A stretch of 35,109 nucleotides of DNA from CAZOIA01 sp964579675 (GCA_964579675.1 CAZOIA010000038.1:1-35109); one strand, 5' to 3'; shown: positions 17,277 to 24,959, counted from the stretch's first letter. Program-made: numbers and translations. Notes: generated by a model not told the origin, from the sequence alone.

Positions 17277-17843
17277 ATGCAAGACATCATCCGAGGCAAG
17301 GCGTATGTTGTGGGTGACAACGTCGATACGGACCAGATCATTCCCGCCCGGCACCTGACCCTTAACCCGGCCATTCCCCAGGAGCGCGAGCAATTCGGCC
17401 GGCATGCCCTGGCCGGCGTGCCGGACGCCCAGGCCGGTTTGCCACGAGGGGGCACCCCGTTCGTGGATCAGACCGACGAGTCGAACACCCGCAGTGACTA
17501 CGCCATCCTCATCGCCGGGAAGAACTTCGGGTGCGGCAGCTCGCGCGAGCATGCCCCGCTCGCCCTGGCCGAGGCCGGCGTCAAGGCCGTCGTGGCAGAA
17601 TTCTACGCTCGGATTTTCTTCCGCAACGCCATCAACGGAGGCTACCTGATCCCATTGGAGACGTCGGAGCAGCTCATTGGCAAGATCCGAACGGGCGACG
17701 AGATCGAGATCTACGTCAACCAGCACCGCCTGATCAACCGTGACTCCCGCAGTTCATGGGAACTCAGGCCGCTGGGTGACGTAGCCCCGATTATCGAAGC
17801 GGGCGGCGTATTCGAATACGCCAGGCAGACCGGGATGCTGTAA
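17277..17843 (+). CDS. leuD: 3-isopropylmalate dehydratase small subunit (LeuD)
   Basis: LeuD is the small, swivelling subunit that with the iron-sulfur subunit LeuC isomerises 2- to 3-isopropylmalate in leucine synthesis. The 188-residue protein shows the family motifs VDTDQIIPARHL (about 16-27), NFGCGSSREHAP (about 83-94) and YARIFFRNAINGG. The segment between the first two motifs is longer than in the short archaeal form and contains GRHALAGVPDAQAGLP, so it is of the mid-length bacterial/archaeal type. No leuC lies in the window: the upstream neighbour is an uncharacterised protein and the downstream one is convergent mcsB. A homoaconitase or methylthioalkylmalate isomerase small subunit cannot be excluded by sequence alone. 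An AGGA lies about 8 bases before the ATG. Confidence 0.92.
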   Translation: MQDIIRGKAYVVGDNVDTDQIIPARHLTLNPAIPQEREQFGRHALAGVPDAQAGLPRGGTPFVDQTDESNTRSDYAILIAGKNFGCGSSREHAPLALAEAGVKAVVAEFYARIFFRNAINGGYLIPLETSEQLIGKIRTGDEIEIYVNQHRLINRDSRSSWELRPLGDVAPIIEAGGVFEYARQTGML

Positions 17844-17875
17844 CGGCAACGGCCTCTGTCGACCCATCGGACGGA

Positions 17876-18946
17876 TCAGTTCGGGCTGGGGCGGGCCCGG
17901 CCAAGACGGTCGCGGATGAAGTCGGCCCGCACGATGCTACGGTGTTCGCCGTCCAGCTTGCCTCCGTGACGCTTCTGCAGGTGGGCCGACTGGGCCGCCA
18001 TGAACAGTTCGTTGATTGCTTCGAGGTCGATGTGCTTGATGCGGCCCAGGACCACGCCCATTCGCAAGTGCGAAAGGAGGAACAGGGCTTCTTCGCTGCT
18101 GATGGCCCGGGCGTTTTCGAGCAGCCCCAAGGCCCGCCAGACCTTGTCGTCGAGGGCGACGAGCTTGTCCTGCCTGAGTGCGCGGCGAGTCTCCTGCTCA
18201 TACTTGACGACGGAGGGGATCACGTTGTCCTTGAACCCCGAGAGAATGTCTTCCTCGGTTTGCCCGAGGGTCACCTGGTTGGACACCTGGAAGAAGTCGC
18301 CGACGGCGTCGGTCCCTTCGCCGTACAACCCCCGAATCGCCAATCGCATCTCCTTGGCCGCCCGGAAGACCTTTTCGATCTCGCCGGTGACCTTCAGAGC
18401 GGGCAGGTGGAGCATCACCGACACCCGGAGCCCCGTACCCACGTTCGTCGGACAAGCGGTGAGATAACCGTACCGGCGGTGGTAGGCGAAATCGACGACC
18501 GACTCCAGGGCGGTCTCCACTTGGGACATCTCGTTCCATGCCTCGTCGAGGTTCATGCCGCGGCGTAGGACCTGGATGCGCAGGTGGTCTTCCTCGTTGA
18601 TCATCAGGGCGAGCGTTTCCGTGGCTGAGACGGCCACGCCCCGACTGCCTTCGCCTTCGGCGTGCTGGCGGCTGATCAAATGCCTTTCCACGAGGAACTG
18701 CCGGTCCAAGGCGTCACTCTTGTCGATGTCCACGTAAAAGGTGCTCCGCCCAAACTCACTCGTGGAGATCGCCTCGAACAGGGTGCGTTCGATGTCACCG
18801 CGCTCTGCGGGGTCGGCTTTGCTGAGGAAATGGAATGCGGTCAGGTTGCGGGCAAGGCGGATGCGGGACGAGATGACGACATCATTGAGTGGGCCGCCGG
18901 TGGCCAGCCATTCGCCTGAGGAGTGCACGAGGTCGTCGAGGGTCAT
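17876..18946 (-). CDS. mcsB: protein arginine kinase McsB
   Basis: McsB phosphorylates arginines on proteins, marking them for ClpCP degradation in Gram-positive bacteria; it has the phosphagen-kinase fold. The 356-residue length is standard. Motifs seen: VISSRIRLARNL (about 24-35), SATETLALMINEEDHLRIQ, LTACPTNVGTGLRVSVMLHLPAL with the active-site Cys, YGEGTDAVGDFFQVSNQVTLG, and the C-terminal VRADFIRDRL. The allosteric phospho-arginine pocket motif RDxxRA reads RSIVRA (336-341), so its Asp is replaced by Ser. The gene overlaps mcsA by 4 bases (ATGA), implying translational coupling. No ctsR or clpC lies beside it, unlike the firmicute operon. Catalytic identity is secure; the downstream protease partner is not visible. 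Confidence 0.95.
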   Translation of the reverse strand: MTLDDLVHSSGEWLATGGPLNDVVISSRIRLARNLTAFHFLSKADPAERGDIERTLFEAISTSEFGRSTFYVDIDKSDALDRQFLVERHLISRQHAEGEGSRGVAVSATETLALMINEEDHLRIQVLRRGMNLDEAWNEMSQVETALESVVDFAYHRRYGYLTACPTNVGTGLRVSVMLHLPALKVTGEIEKVFRAAKEMRLAIRGLYGEGTDAVGDFFQVSNQVTLGQTEEDILSGFKDNVIPSVVKYEQETRRALRQDKLVALDDKVWRALGLLENARAISSEEALFLLSHLRMGVVLGRIKHIDLEAINELFMAAQSAHLQKRHGGKLDGEHRSIVRADFIRDRLGRARPSPN

Positions 18947-19428
18947 TGGGATTTCAACTCTCCGAGTTGGTCGCGCAGTTGAGCGGCAAGCTCGTAGTCT
19001 TCCTTTTCGACGGCCTCTCGGAGTTCGCGCTGGAGCCTGAGCCGTTCCTGGTGGACCGGATCGATCCGAACTACCTCACCGGGCGCCTTGCCGGTGTGGT
19101 GGGTGTGTCCGTCCTGGGCCCGCTCGATCACGCTCTCCAGCGCCCGGTCGAACACGTCGTAGTCGTTGGGACAGCCAAGAAGCCCCTGGCTCCGGAACTC
19201 CACGAAGCTCATGCCGCACTGTGGGCACTTGATCTTGGCCAGTTCCTGTACATTGGACTGCGACATCAGGAAAGAATTCAACACGTCGTTGAGGGAGACG
19301 TGCTGCTGGACTGCAACGCCTTCCTGGCTGGCGCACTCCTCACAGAGGTGCCTTTCGCGCTTTTGCCCCTTGACCAGGTCGGTCAAATGGACCGTCGCGG
19401 TGCGCTTCTTGCAATGCTGGCAGAGCAT
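18943..19428 (-). CDS. mcsA: McsA, zinc-binding activator of McsB with UVR domain
   Basis: McsA binds and activates McsB. This 161-residue protein has two N-terminal zinc modules and a C-terminal UVR helical hairpin. The first module has Cys3, Cys6, Cys29 and Cys32 (CQHC, CEEC). The second has Cys68 and Cys71 (CPQC) and then GCPNDYDVF, where Cys86 is kept but the partner Cys is Asp89; in the Bacillus protein this is a CxxC. The UVR segment (about 125-158) reads HQERLRLQRELREAVEKEDY followed by ELAAQLRDQ. The ATG at 19428 has GAGGA 5 bases upstream and a good promoter 42 bases further up. It is the first gene of a two-gene mcsA-mcsB operon that is divergent from trpE. Confidence 0.93.
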   Translation of the reverse strand: MLCQHCKKRTATVHLTDLVKGQKRERHLCEECASQEGVAVQQHVSLNDVLNSFLMSQSNVQELAKIKCPQCGMSFVEFRSQGLLGCPNDYDVFDRALESVIERAQDGHTHHTGKAPGEVVRIDPVHQERLRLQRELREAVEKEDYELAAQLRDQLGELKSQ

Positions 19429-19443
19429 GTTGTCCTCATCGGT

Positions 19444-19455
19444 CGGATCGATCCG
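19444..19455. promoter_or_regulatory. 12-bp perfect palindrome in the mcsA leader, possible operator
   Basis: CGGATCGATCCG is a perfect palindrome placed roughly at +9 to +20 of the predicted mcsA transcript, between the promoter and the Shine-Dalgarno. The position suits a repressor site. Short GATC-rich palindromes also occur by chance in GC-rich DNA. Confidence 0.3.
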
Positions 19456-19469
19456 TCTGATCCAATCCT

Positions 19470-19498
19470 ATCTTAGGCGTTGATCTGTATATCGTCAA
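19470..19498 (-). promoter_or_regulatory. sigma-70-like promoter of mcsA-mcsB
   Basis: On the minus strand TTGACG (19498-19493) and TAAGAT (19475-19470) are spaced by 17 bases, matching 5/6 and 4/6. The predicted transcript starts near 19463, leaving a leader of about 35 bases to the ATG at 19428. Confidence 0.6.
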
Positions 19499-19595
19499 GA
19501 AAGGCGGTCCGCTCCAGCCCTCCGGTGGGGGGGCGCCTGCGGCACGACCTCCGGGCAGTCCGCCGCGCACCCCCGAGGCGCAGGCAATCCCCGAG

Positions 19596-19625
19596 TTGAC
19601 CGCGCCGCGTGCTTGTGGCTACCAT
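19596..19625 (+). promoter_or_regulatory. promoter of trpE, predicting a leaderless mRNA
   Basis: TTGACC (19596-19601) and TACCAT (19620-19625) are separated by 18 bases, matching 5/6 and 4/6. Only 6 bases separate the -10 box from the ATG at 19632, so transcription should begin at the start codon. No Shine-Dalgarno is present, which agrees with this. Confidence 0.5.
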
Positions 19626-19631
19626 GACGCG

Positions 19632-21140
19632 ATGCCCAAGTACCTGCCCACGTTCGCTGAATTCGAGCGGCTGGCCCGGCGGGGGAACACCATTCCCGTC
19701 TACTGTCAGTTGCTGGCGGACAACCTCACGCCGGTGACGGCGTTTGCCGCCATATCCGCCGAGAGCGAGCACGGCTTCCTCCTTGAGAGTGTGGTCGGGG
19801 GCGAGAAGATTGGGCGCTATTCATTTCTGGCCGCCGGCCCACAGATTGTTTTCGAGGCCACCGGCAGCCAGGTGACGCTCAGCAGTTCGGGGGGACAGGT
19901 GCGGGAGGAATCGACGGACCCGCTGGCCAGGCTGGCGAATCTGCTGGCGTCCTACCGGGCCGTCCACTTGCCCGAGCTGCCCCGGTTCGCCGGTGGAGCG
20001 GCGGGGTACGCCGGTTACGACGTCGTCCGCTACTACGAGCCCCTGCCCGCCCCTCCACCCGACGACAGGGGCCTGCCCGACCTGCTGTTCGGCCTGTACG
20101 ACACGATGGTGGTCTTCGATCACGTGTGCAAGACCATTCTGGTCATCAGTCACGCCCACGTGGAGACCGACGGGGTCCGCGGCGGGTACGACAAGGCATG
20201 TGAGCGCGTGGCAGCGACGGTCAGGCAACTGACGCACCCGCAGCGAACGCGCACCGGGCACATCGACCGGCTGGGCGACCCGGCACTGGCATTTACCAGT
20301 AATTTTGAGGCCGACGAGTTCCGGCGGGCGGTCGAGGCGTGCAAGGAGTACATCCGGGCGGGCGACATCTTCCAGGTCGTGCTGTCGCAACGGCTCCGGG
20401 TCGACACGGCGGCGGACCCGTTCGACATTTATCGGGCCCTTCGGGTGGTTAACCCTTCACCGTTCATGATCTACGTGAAAACGCCCCGGGTGATCCTGGT
20501 GGGCGCTTCTCCCGAGATCATGTGTCGGGTTGAGAATGGAATCATCACGAATCGACCGTTGGCCGGCACGCGGCGTCGCGGCCGAACGGATGAGGAGGAC
20601 CAGGCCATGGAGGCGGAACTCCTCGCCGACCCCAAGGAACGGGCTGAACACATCATGCTCGTGGACCTCGGGCGGAACGACGTCGGGCGGGTGGCTGAGC
20701 TGGGCAGCATCAAGTTGAGCGACCTGATGACGATCGAGCGCTACAGCCACGTCATGCACATCAGCAGTACGGTAACCGGCCGGCTGGCTGAGGGCATGAA
20801 TGCGTTCGACGCCCTGCGGGCAACCCTGCCGGTGGGAACGGTGAGCGGAGCCCCCAAGGTAAGAGCCATGCAGATCATCGACGAGTTCGAGCCGACCCGT
20901 CGAGGTCCGTACGCGGGGGCGGTCGGGTACGTTGATTTCGCCGGGAACATGGATACCTGTATCGCCCTGCGAACCATGGTCATCACGCCGGGCGACGTCT
21001 TCGGCAAACAGGCCGCCTACGTGCAGGCCGGCGCCGGCATCGTCGCCGACTCTCAGCCGGAATTGGAATACAAAGAGACGATCAACAAGGCCAAGGGCCT
21101 GCTGCGGGCGATCGAAATCGCCGAGACCGGCTTCGAGTAA
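19632..21140 (+). CDS. trpE: anthranilate synthase component I (TrpE)
   Basis: TrpE converts chorismate to anthranilate using ammonia supplied by TrpG, the first step of tryptophan synthesis. The 502-residue protein has the N-terminal regulatory domain with LLESVVGGEKIGRYSF (a tryptophan-site LLES element) and the chorismate-binding domain with PLAGTRRRGRTDEEDQAME, AEHIMLVDLGRNDVGRV, PVGTVSGAPKVRAM and GAVGYVDFAGNMDTCIALRT. These favour TrpE over the related PabB. I chose the ATG at 19632, which gives MPKYLPTFAEFERL; the frame stays open to a TTG at 19596, but those bases are the promoter. No trpG or other trp gene is adjacent. A GC-rich hairpin follows the stop. Confidence 0.93.
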   Translation: MPKYLPTFAEFERLARRGNTIPVYCQLLADNLTPVTAFAAISAESEHGFLLESVVGGEKIGRYSFLAAGPQIVFEATGSQVTLSSSGGQVREESTDPLARLANLLASYRAVHLPELPRFAGGAAGYAGYDVVRYYEPLPAPPPDDRGLPDLLFGLYDTMVVFDHVCKTILVISHAHVETDGVRGGYDKACERVAATVRQLTHPQRTRTGHIDRLGDPALAFTSNFEADEFRRAVEACKEYIRAGDIFQVVLSQRLRVDTAADPFDIYRALRVVNPSPFMIYVKTPRVILVGASPEIMCRVENGIITNRPLAGTRRRGRTDEEDQAMEAELLADPKERAEHIMLVDLGRNDVGRVAELGSIKLSDLMTIERYSHVMHISSTVTGRLAEGMNAFDALRATLPVGTVSGAPKVRAMQIIDEFEPTRRGPYAGAVGYVDFAGNMDTCIALRTMVITPGDVFGKQAAYVQAGAGIVADSQPELEYKETINKAKGLLRAIEIAETGFE

Positions 21141-21190
21141 ACGAGCGCACCACCGGTCCGTGGTTCGCCGGCGGATCAAGGCCCGGCGAG

Positions 21191-21215
21191 CCGGCCCGTC
21201 CTCGGGCCGGGCTTT
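21191..21215 (+). terminator. GC-rich hairpin after trpE, candidate terminator
   Basis: CCGGCCCG (21191-21198), loop TCCT, and CGGGCCGG (21203-21210) form an 8-bp perfect stem followed by GCTTT. The T-run is short, so intrinsic termination would be weak. It lies 50 bases after the trpE stop, between convergent genes. Confidence 0.4.
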
Positions 21216-21269
21216 CGACTGGCCACGGCCAGGGGTTGGACGCATGGTTCCATGCGAAGCCGCAAGCGG

Positions 21270-21581
21270 TTATGCGGGCGTGATCTCGACGTAGCGATCG
21301 AGGCTCGCCAGCTCGCGGAGCACATCCACGGAGGCGAAGATCCGGTAAACCGCCCCGGGGGTCGTCTTGACTACCCGGACCCGGGGCGCGCGGTCAGCCC
21401 AGGGACGGCCTCCACGCCGATGCGTCCTCACCGGGCGAGACCGGGCCAGCCGCTTGCGCTCAGCCTTCATCGCCTGGTCCCGCTCGAACAGGCGGACCAT
21501 GGTCTTGATCGGGGCCGCCGCCTCGGGCTCGGCCGTCACTTTGACGCTTATCCACTGTCCGGGTTCGATCTCTGCGGTCAT
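21270..21581 (-). CDS. small basic protein of unknown function with a structured leader
   Basis: I do not recognise this 103-residue protein. It is soluble, with an acidic N-terminal third (MTAEIEPGQWISVKVTAEPE), a very basic middle rich in Arg (about 48-75) and a C-terminal strand-helix part ending RELASLDRYVEITPA. The Arg-rich centre suggests nucleic-acid or ribosome contact, but no fold is evident. I chose the ATG at 21581 because GGAG lies 6 bases upstream; a TTG four codons earlier would put the Shine-Dalgarno inside the gene. Its leader holds two overlapping hairpins (listed separately). It follows the flotillin gene by 235 bases on the same strand and is convergent with trpE. Confidence 0.6.
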   Translation of the reverse strand: MTAEIEPGQWISVKVTAEPEAAAPIKTMVRLFERDQAMKAERKRLARSRPVRTHRRGGRPWADRAPRVRVVKTTPGAVYRIFASVDVLRELASLDRYVEITPA

Positions 21582-21595
21582 CGTCCGCTCCAATT

Positions 21596-21648
21596 GTCAG
21601 ATCCGACTGGCCCACCGGCCCCACCCTGCAGGGATCTGACCCTGCAGG
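21596..21648 (-). promoter_or_regulatory. two overlapping, mutually exclusive hairpins in the leader of the 103-residue gene
   Basis: Read on the minus strand, CCTGCAGGG-TCAGAT-CCCTGCAGG (21648-21625) makes a perfect 9-bp stem with a 6-base loop. A second perfect 9-bp stem pairs GTCAGATCC (21640-21632) with GGATCTGAC (21604-21596). The two share the bases from 21640 to 21632, so both cannot form at once. The second stem ends 4 bases before the GGAG Shine-Dalgarno of the gene at 21581. Each arm of the first stem is itself the palindrome CCTGCAGG, so a pair of protein-binding sites is an alternative reading. Confidence 0.55.
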
Positions 21649-21816
21649 TTTCGCGAAGCCGCTTGAGTATAGGGGAAGGGCCTCCCGAACGCCAGATGCC
21701 CCGCGAACCTGACGCCGCGCCCCGCGTTTCCACACGAACGCCGAGTACAAGAAGAGGTCCACCCGCGCCGGGGGGTGCCCTGCGCGAGTGGACCCTGCGT
21801 GACGACGTTCGTGAGG

Positions 21817-23772
21817 TTACGCCTTCTTGTCCGTCTCGTCCCCGCGATCGGGGTTGGCACCGCGGCCGTCGCCGCCCGACTTGGCCCCGGTGCGGTCCTC
21901 CATCACCTGTGCGACGACCTTCTCGATCGTCGCGGGGTCGATCTCTTTGCCGGTCACCTTCTTGAAGGCGTCGGCCAGGGATGAGCCGAGCCCGGTCAGC
22001 GCCCGGCCCGCGAGCTCCTGCACGTCGCCGGGCAGCGTCTTGCGGAGCCCGTTGACCATCTGGCCGTAACCGGCGGCGTTCATGAATCTCCCGGCCATGT
22101 TCGACAGCGTGGTCGGATCGCCGAAGATCTGCATGTCCGCCTGGCTGAGCATGTCCCCGATCGCGGCAGCAAACGCCTTCTGCACCTCGGCGTTGGCCTG
22201 GATCTCCAGCTTCTGGACCTCGAACTTAAGGGCCGCCTCGCTGAACGTCTGCTTGTTCTCCAGCTCCTGCCGCTCGACGTCCACCCGGGCCTGTTCCACT
22301 GCCACCCTCTCGCGATCGACGTTGATGTCCACCATCTTGACTGCCTCGTCGCCTTCGGCGCGGAGCTTGTTGGCCTCGGCATCGGCTTCGGCGAGCACCA
22401 TCCTGGCTTCCTTTTGCTTCTCGGCCGCCTCGCGCTCGCCCTCGGCAGTCTTGACTTGAGTATAGGCAGCGACGTCGGCCTCGGTCTGCTCGCGGTACTT
22501 GGCGATGTCAACCTGCTGCTTTTCCTCGATCATCTTCTTCTCGGCCAGACGGTCGGCGGTGGCGGTGACGGCCACCGTTTCGATGCGCTGGGCCTCGGTC
22601 TCGCGTTCGGCCTCGGCGGCCTTGGCCTTGGCCTCGGCCTCGGCCCGGGCCGCTTCCTTATTGGCCACGGCGATTTCGGCCTCGCGCTTGGCCACGTCCA
22701 CCGCCTGTTGCCGGGCGACCTCCGCCTCCTGGATCGCCTGATCGCGGCCCACTGCCTGCGTCTTCACCGCCCGTTCGCGCTGGACGTCGGTCACCTGGAT
22801 CGACTGGTTCTTGGAGATGTCCGCATTCTTGACCTCCCGCTCCTTCGCGACTGCCGCCAGCTCCACTTCCTTGCGCTGCTGGATCTCGTATTCCTGCTTC
22901 TCGCGGAGTTTGGCCGCCTGAATGTTGGCGATTTCGGTGGCCTGGGTGGCCTCGGCCTCGGCCTGGTCACGCTCCAGTTCAAGCACCTCCTTGCGAGTCT
23001 GAACGTCCTTGTCCTTGACCTCCCGCTGGGCGTCACGGTCGATCCGGTTGCGATCGACGCGCTGCGTCTGGGTGATCTCGGTGATCTTGCGCAGGCCCTG
23101 GGCGTCGAAGACGTTCTGCTCGTTGAGGCTCTCAGGCGGGGTCTGGTCGAGCTGACTGATGGTCACCGTCTCGAGCTTCAGCCCGTTCTGCTGCAGATCG
23201 CCGCTCAGGCTCTCGAGCACCGAGGCCGCGAACTCGTCCCGCTTCTGGTGCAACTCGAGAAGATCCTTGGTGGCGGCCACACTTCGCAGGGCGCTGACCA
23301 GCTTCTCGTACACCAATTCGGACACGGCCCGGGCGTTCACGCTCTTTTCACCGAGCGACCGGGCGGCCTGCAGAATGTCCGGCTTGTTGGCATCGACGCG
23401 GAGATAGAACTCACTGGCGATGTCCGCGCGGAGGTTGTCGTGCGTGATCAGGGCGTCCGGACCGGCACGCTTGACGTCGAGCCGCATCGTCTCCAGGCTC
23501 ACGTCCAGCAGCTTGTGCACGATCGGGATCACCAGCGCTCCACCGTCGAGAATCACCTTTGCCGCCCCGAGACCGGTTCGCACGTAGGCCTCGCTCGCCT
23601 TCGGCTTGCGGTACAGCCGGGCAAACACCATCGCGATCGTGCTGATCACCAGGACGATCGCCCCCAGCACCATCATGACGTACCCGGCGTTGGCGGGGAT
23701 GTACTCTCCCCCCACCAGGGGGGCAATCAGCAGCACCAACCCTATCACAACGATTGTTCCGAAGGCCTGCAT
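21817..23772 (-). CDS. flotillin-family SPFH membrane protein (YqiK/FloT type)
   Basis: Flotillins scaffold membrane microdomains. This 651-residue protein has two N-terminal hydrophobic segments (about 5-22 and 30-50), an SPFH domain (about 55-235) and a very long Ala/Glu/Lys/Arg coiled coil (about 240-560) with many AEA and EAE repeats. A flotillin C-terminal region follows, with QIFGDPTTLSNMAGRFMNAAG. The tail is charged and hydrophilic (GDGRGANPDRGDETDKKA). A strong GGAGG lies 8 bases before the ATG at 23772. The upstream gene on the same strand, 63 bases away, is the YqiJ/DUF1449-type partner that commonly pairs with flotillins, so the two should act together at the membrane. Confidence 0.92.
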   Translation of the reverse strand: MQAFGTIVVIGLVLLIAPLVGGEYIPANAGYVMMVLGAIVLVISTIAMVFARLYRKPKASEAYVRTGLGAAKVILDGGALVIPIVHKLLDVSLETMRLDVKRAGPDALITHDNLRADIASEFYLRVDANKPDILQAARSLGEKSVNARAVSELVYEKLVSALRSVAATKDLLELHQKRDEFAASVLESLSGDLQQNGLKLETVTISQLDQTPPESLNEQNVFDAQGLRKITEITQTQRVDRNRIDRDAQREVKDKDVQTRKEVLELERDQAEAEATQATEIANIQAAKLREKQEYEIQQRKEVELAAVAKEREVKNADISKNQSIQVTDVQRERAVKTQAVGRDQAIQEAEVARQQAVDVAKREAEIAVANKEAARAEAEAKAKAAEAERETEAQRIETVAVTATADRLAEKKMIEEKQQVDIAKYREQTEADVAAYTQVKTAEGEREAAEKQKEARMVLAEADAEANKLRAEGDEAVKMVDINVDRERVAVEQARVDVERQELENKQTFSEAALKFEVQKLEIQANAEVQKAFAAAIGDMLSQADMQIFGDPTTLSNMAGRFMNAAGYGQMVNGLRKTLPGDVQELAGRALTGLGSSLADAFKKVTGKEIDPATIEKVVAQVMEDRTGAKSGGDGRGANPDRGDETDKKA

Positions 23773-23835
23773 GTCGTTATCCTCCTTCCAGGCAAATGCT
23801 TCCCACGAATCGACTTCGATCCATTTCTGACTCGA

Positions 23836-24657
23836 TCACTTTGCCCGACCAACAATGTACATGTTGCGTTTCTTAATGTACTTGACCAGAACCACTTTCT
23901 CACCCTTCCCGATGGGCTTTACGCCCTCCCGCACGCAGCACTTGGCCATGTGCAACGTCCCGAACCTGTCATACACGCTCACGCGGCCAATCCGCTCGTT
24001 CACGGGCAGCACGGTGATGCCGACCAGTCCGACCAATTGCTTGAAGCCGAGGGCGGTCGTCGAAAAGGACGGTACGTAACGCGCCATCAGCGAGCTCACG
24101 AAGCGAAGCACCACGAACCCGCCTACCAGCGCGATCAGCAGGCTGATCGGGAAGAGCGCCGCCGGCGATCCGAATCGCGACGCGATGACCTCATTGCTGA
24201 GCCAGCCGACGATGCCCACCGTGTAGCACAACACCATCAGCGCAATCGACAGCGGCACCTTGCCCAGCCCGAAGAGCTGAGCCAGCGCGTTGCCGATACT
24301 GAAGGTCTCGACATGCCCGGCGTGGACGTCGGCGTGCGCATCCGCGTCCGCATCCACATCCGCGTCCGCATCCACGTCGGCGTCAACGTCCACGTCCGCG
24401 TCAACATCGACATCCACATCCGCGTCAACATCGACGTCCGCGTCAACATCGACGTCCGCGTCAACATCAACGTCAACATCAGCATCGACGTCCACGTCGG
24501 CGTCGATGCCCGCATCGGCCTCGACATCGGTCTCGCCGCTGAGCCCGATCAACTGCAGCAACGTGAACACCAACCCGACGCCGAAGAACGTGATGAAAAC
24601 CGCGTTGTACCAGGCAAACAGATCCGCAGCTTGAGCCAGTATCTCAACTGAGACCAT
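23836..24657 (-). CDS. YqiJ/DUF1449-type OB-fold membrane protein with a long Asp-Ala/Asp-Val repeat
   Basis: This 273-residue protein is the usual partner of a flotillin. It has a first membrane helix (about 18-38), then a repeat of alternating Asp with Ala or Val (about 52-112), further membrane helices (about 133-155 and 170-190) and a C-terminal OB-fold (NfeD-like) domain (about 205-273) with VGLVGITVLPVNERIGRVSV and GEKVVLVKYIKKRNMYIV. I use the ATG at 24657, with AGGTG 5 bases upstream; the frame extends 19 codons further without support. The acidic repeat would form a strongly negative, possibly calcium-binding arm facing one side of the membrane. It is the first gene of the pair with flotillin. 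Confidence 0.85.
   Translation of the reverse strand: MVSVEILAQAADLFAWYNAVFITFFGVGLVFTLLQLIGLSGETDVEADAGIDADVDVDADVDVDVDADVDVDADVDVDADVDVDVDADVDVDADVDADADVDADADAHADVHAGHVETFSIGNALAQLFGLGKVPLSIALMVLCYTVGIVGWLSNEVIASRFGSPAALFPISLLIALVGGFVVLRFVSSLMARYVPSFSTTALGFKQLVGLVGITVLPVNERIGRVSVYDRFGTLHMAKCCVREGVKPIGKGEKVVLVKYIKKRNMYIVGRAK
24322..24504 (-). repeat. hexanucleotide-type coding repeat (Asp-Ala/Asp-Val) in the flotillin partner
   Basis: About 180 bases are built of units encoding Asp-Val and Asp-Ala (gac-gtn and gat-gcn, on the minus strand). Because units are 6 bases, slippage changes repeat length without a frameshift. The same stretch translates on the other strand as an artificial Val-Arg/Ile-His repeat. 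Confidence 0.85.
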
Positions 24658-24842
24658 CACTGCACCTATGTATGTTTGAGGCAGCTCAGCAAGGGCACCT
24701 CCCGGAGAGGACACCCTACGGGCATCATTCTGAGCGGGACCGGAGCGCCTTGCAATGGCAGGGGACGCCCGGGCTGGGCAGCGGATCGGTCCCGCGCCCC
24801 TGCGAGCGACACCTCAGGTTACTACTTATGTACCACATGGCG

Positions 24843-24868
24843 GCCCCGGTGGCTATTACAACCGGGGC
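24843..24868. terminator. 8-bp hairpin, possible terminator of the zinc-ribbon gene or leader element
   Basis: GCCCCGGT (24843-24850) and ACCGGGGC (24861-24868) are perfectly complementary around a 10-base loop. The hairpin lies 127 bases after the stop of the gene at 24995 and about 190 bases before the YqiJ-type start. No T-run follows on the minus strand, so its role is uncertain. Confidence 0.35.
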
Positions 24869-24959
24869 AAATGTTTATAACCTTCGGGCAGCACAGGGGA
24901 TGGGCAACCCCAGATCCCAGCCGCTCAGCCGCAAGCCGGCCCGTCCCCCACCCGGTCTG

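Noticed and set aside
22414..24651. 745-codon open frame on the + strand across the flotillin region, with Val-Arg/Ile-His repeats
   Set aside because: It is antisense to flotillin and its partner, both of which have clear domains and ribosome sites. The long frame is a side effect of GC-rich codons and the Asp repeat read backwards.
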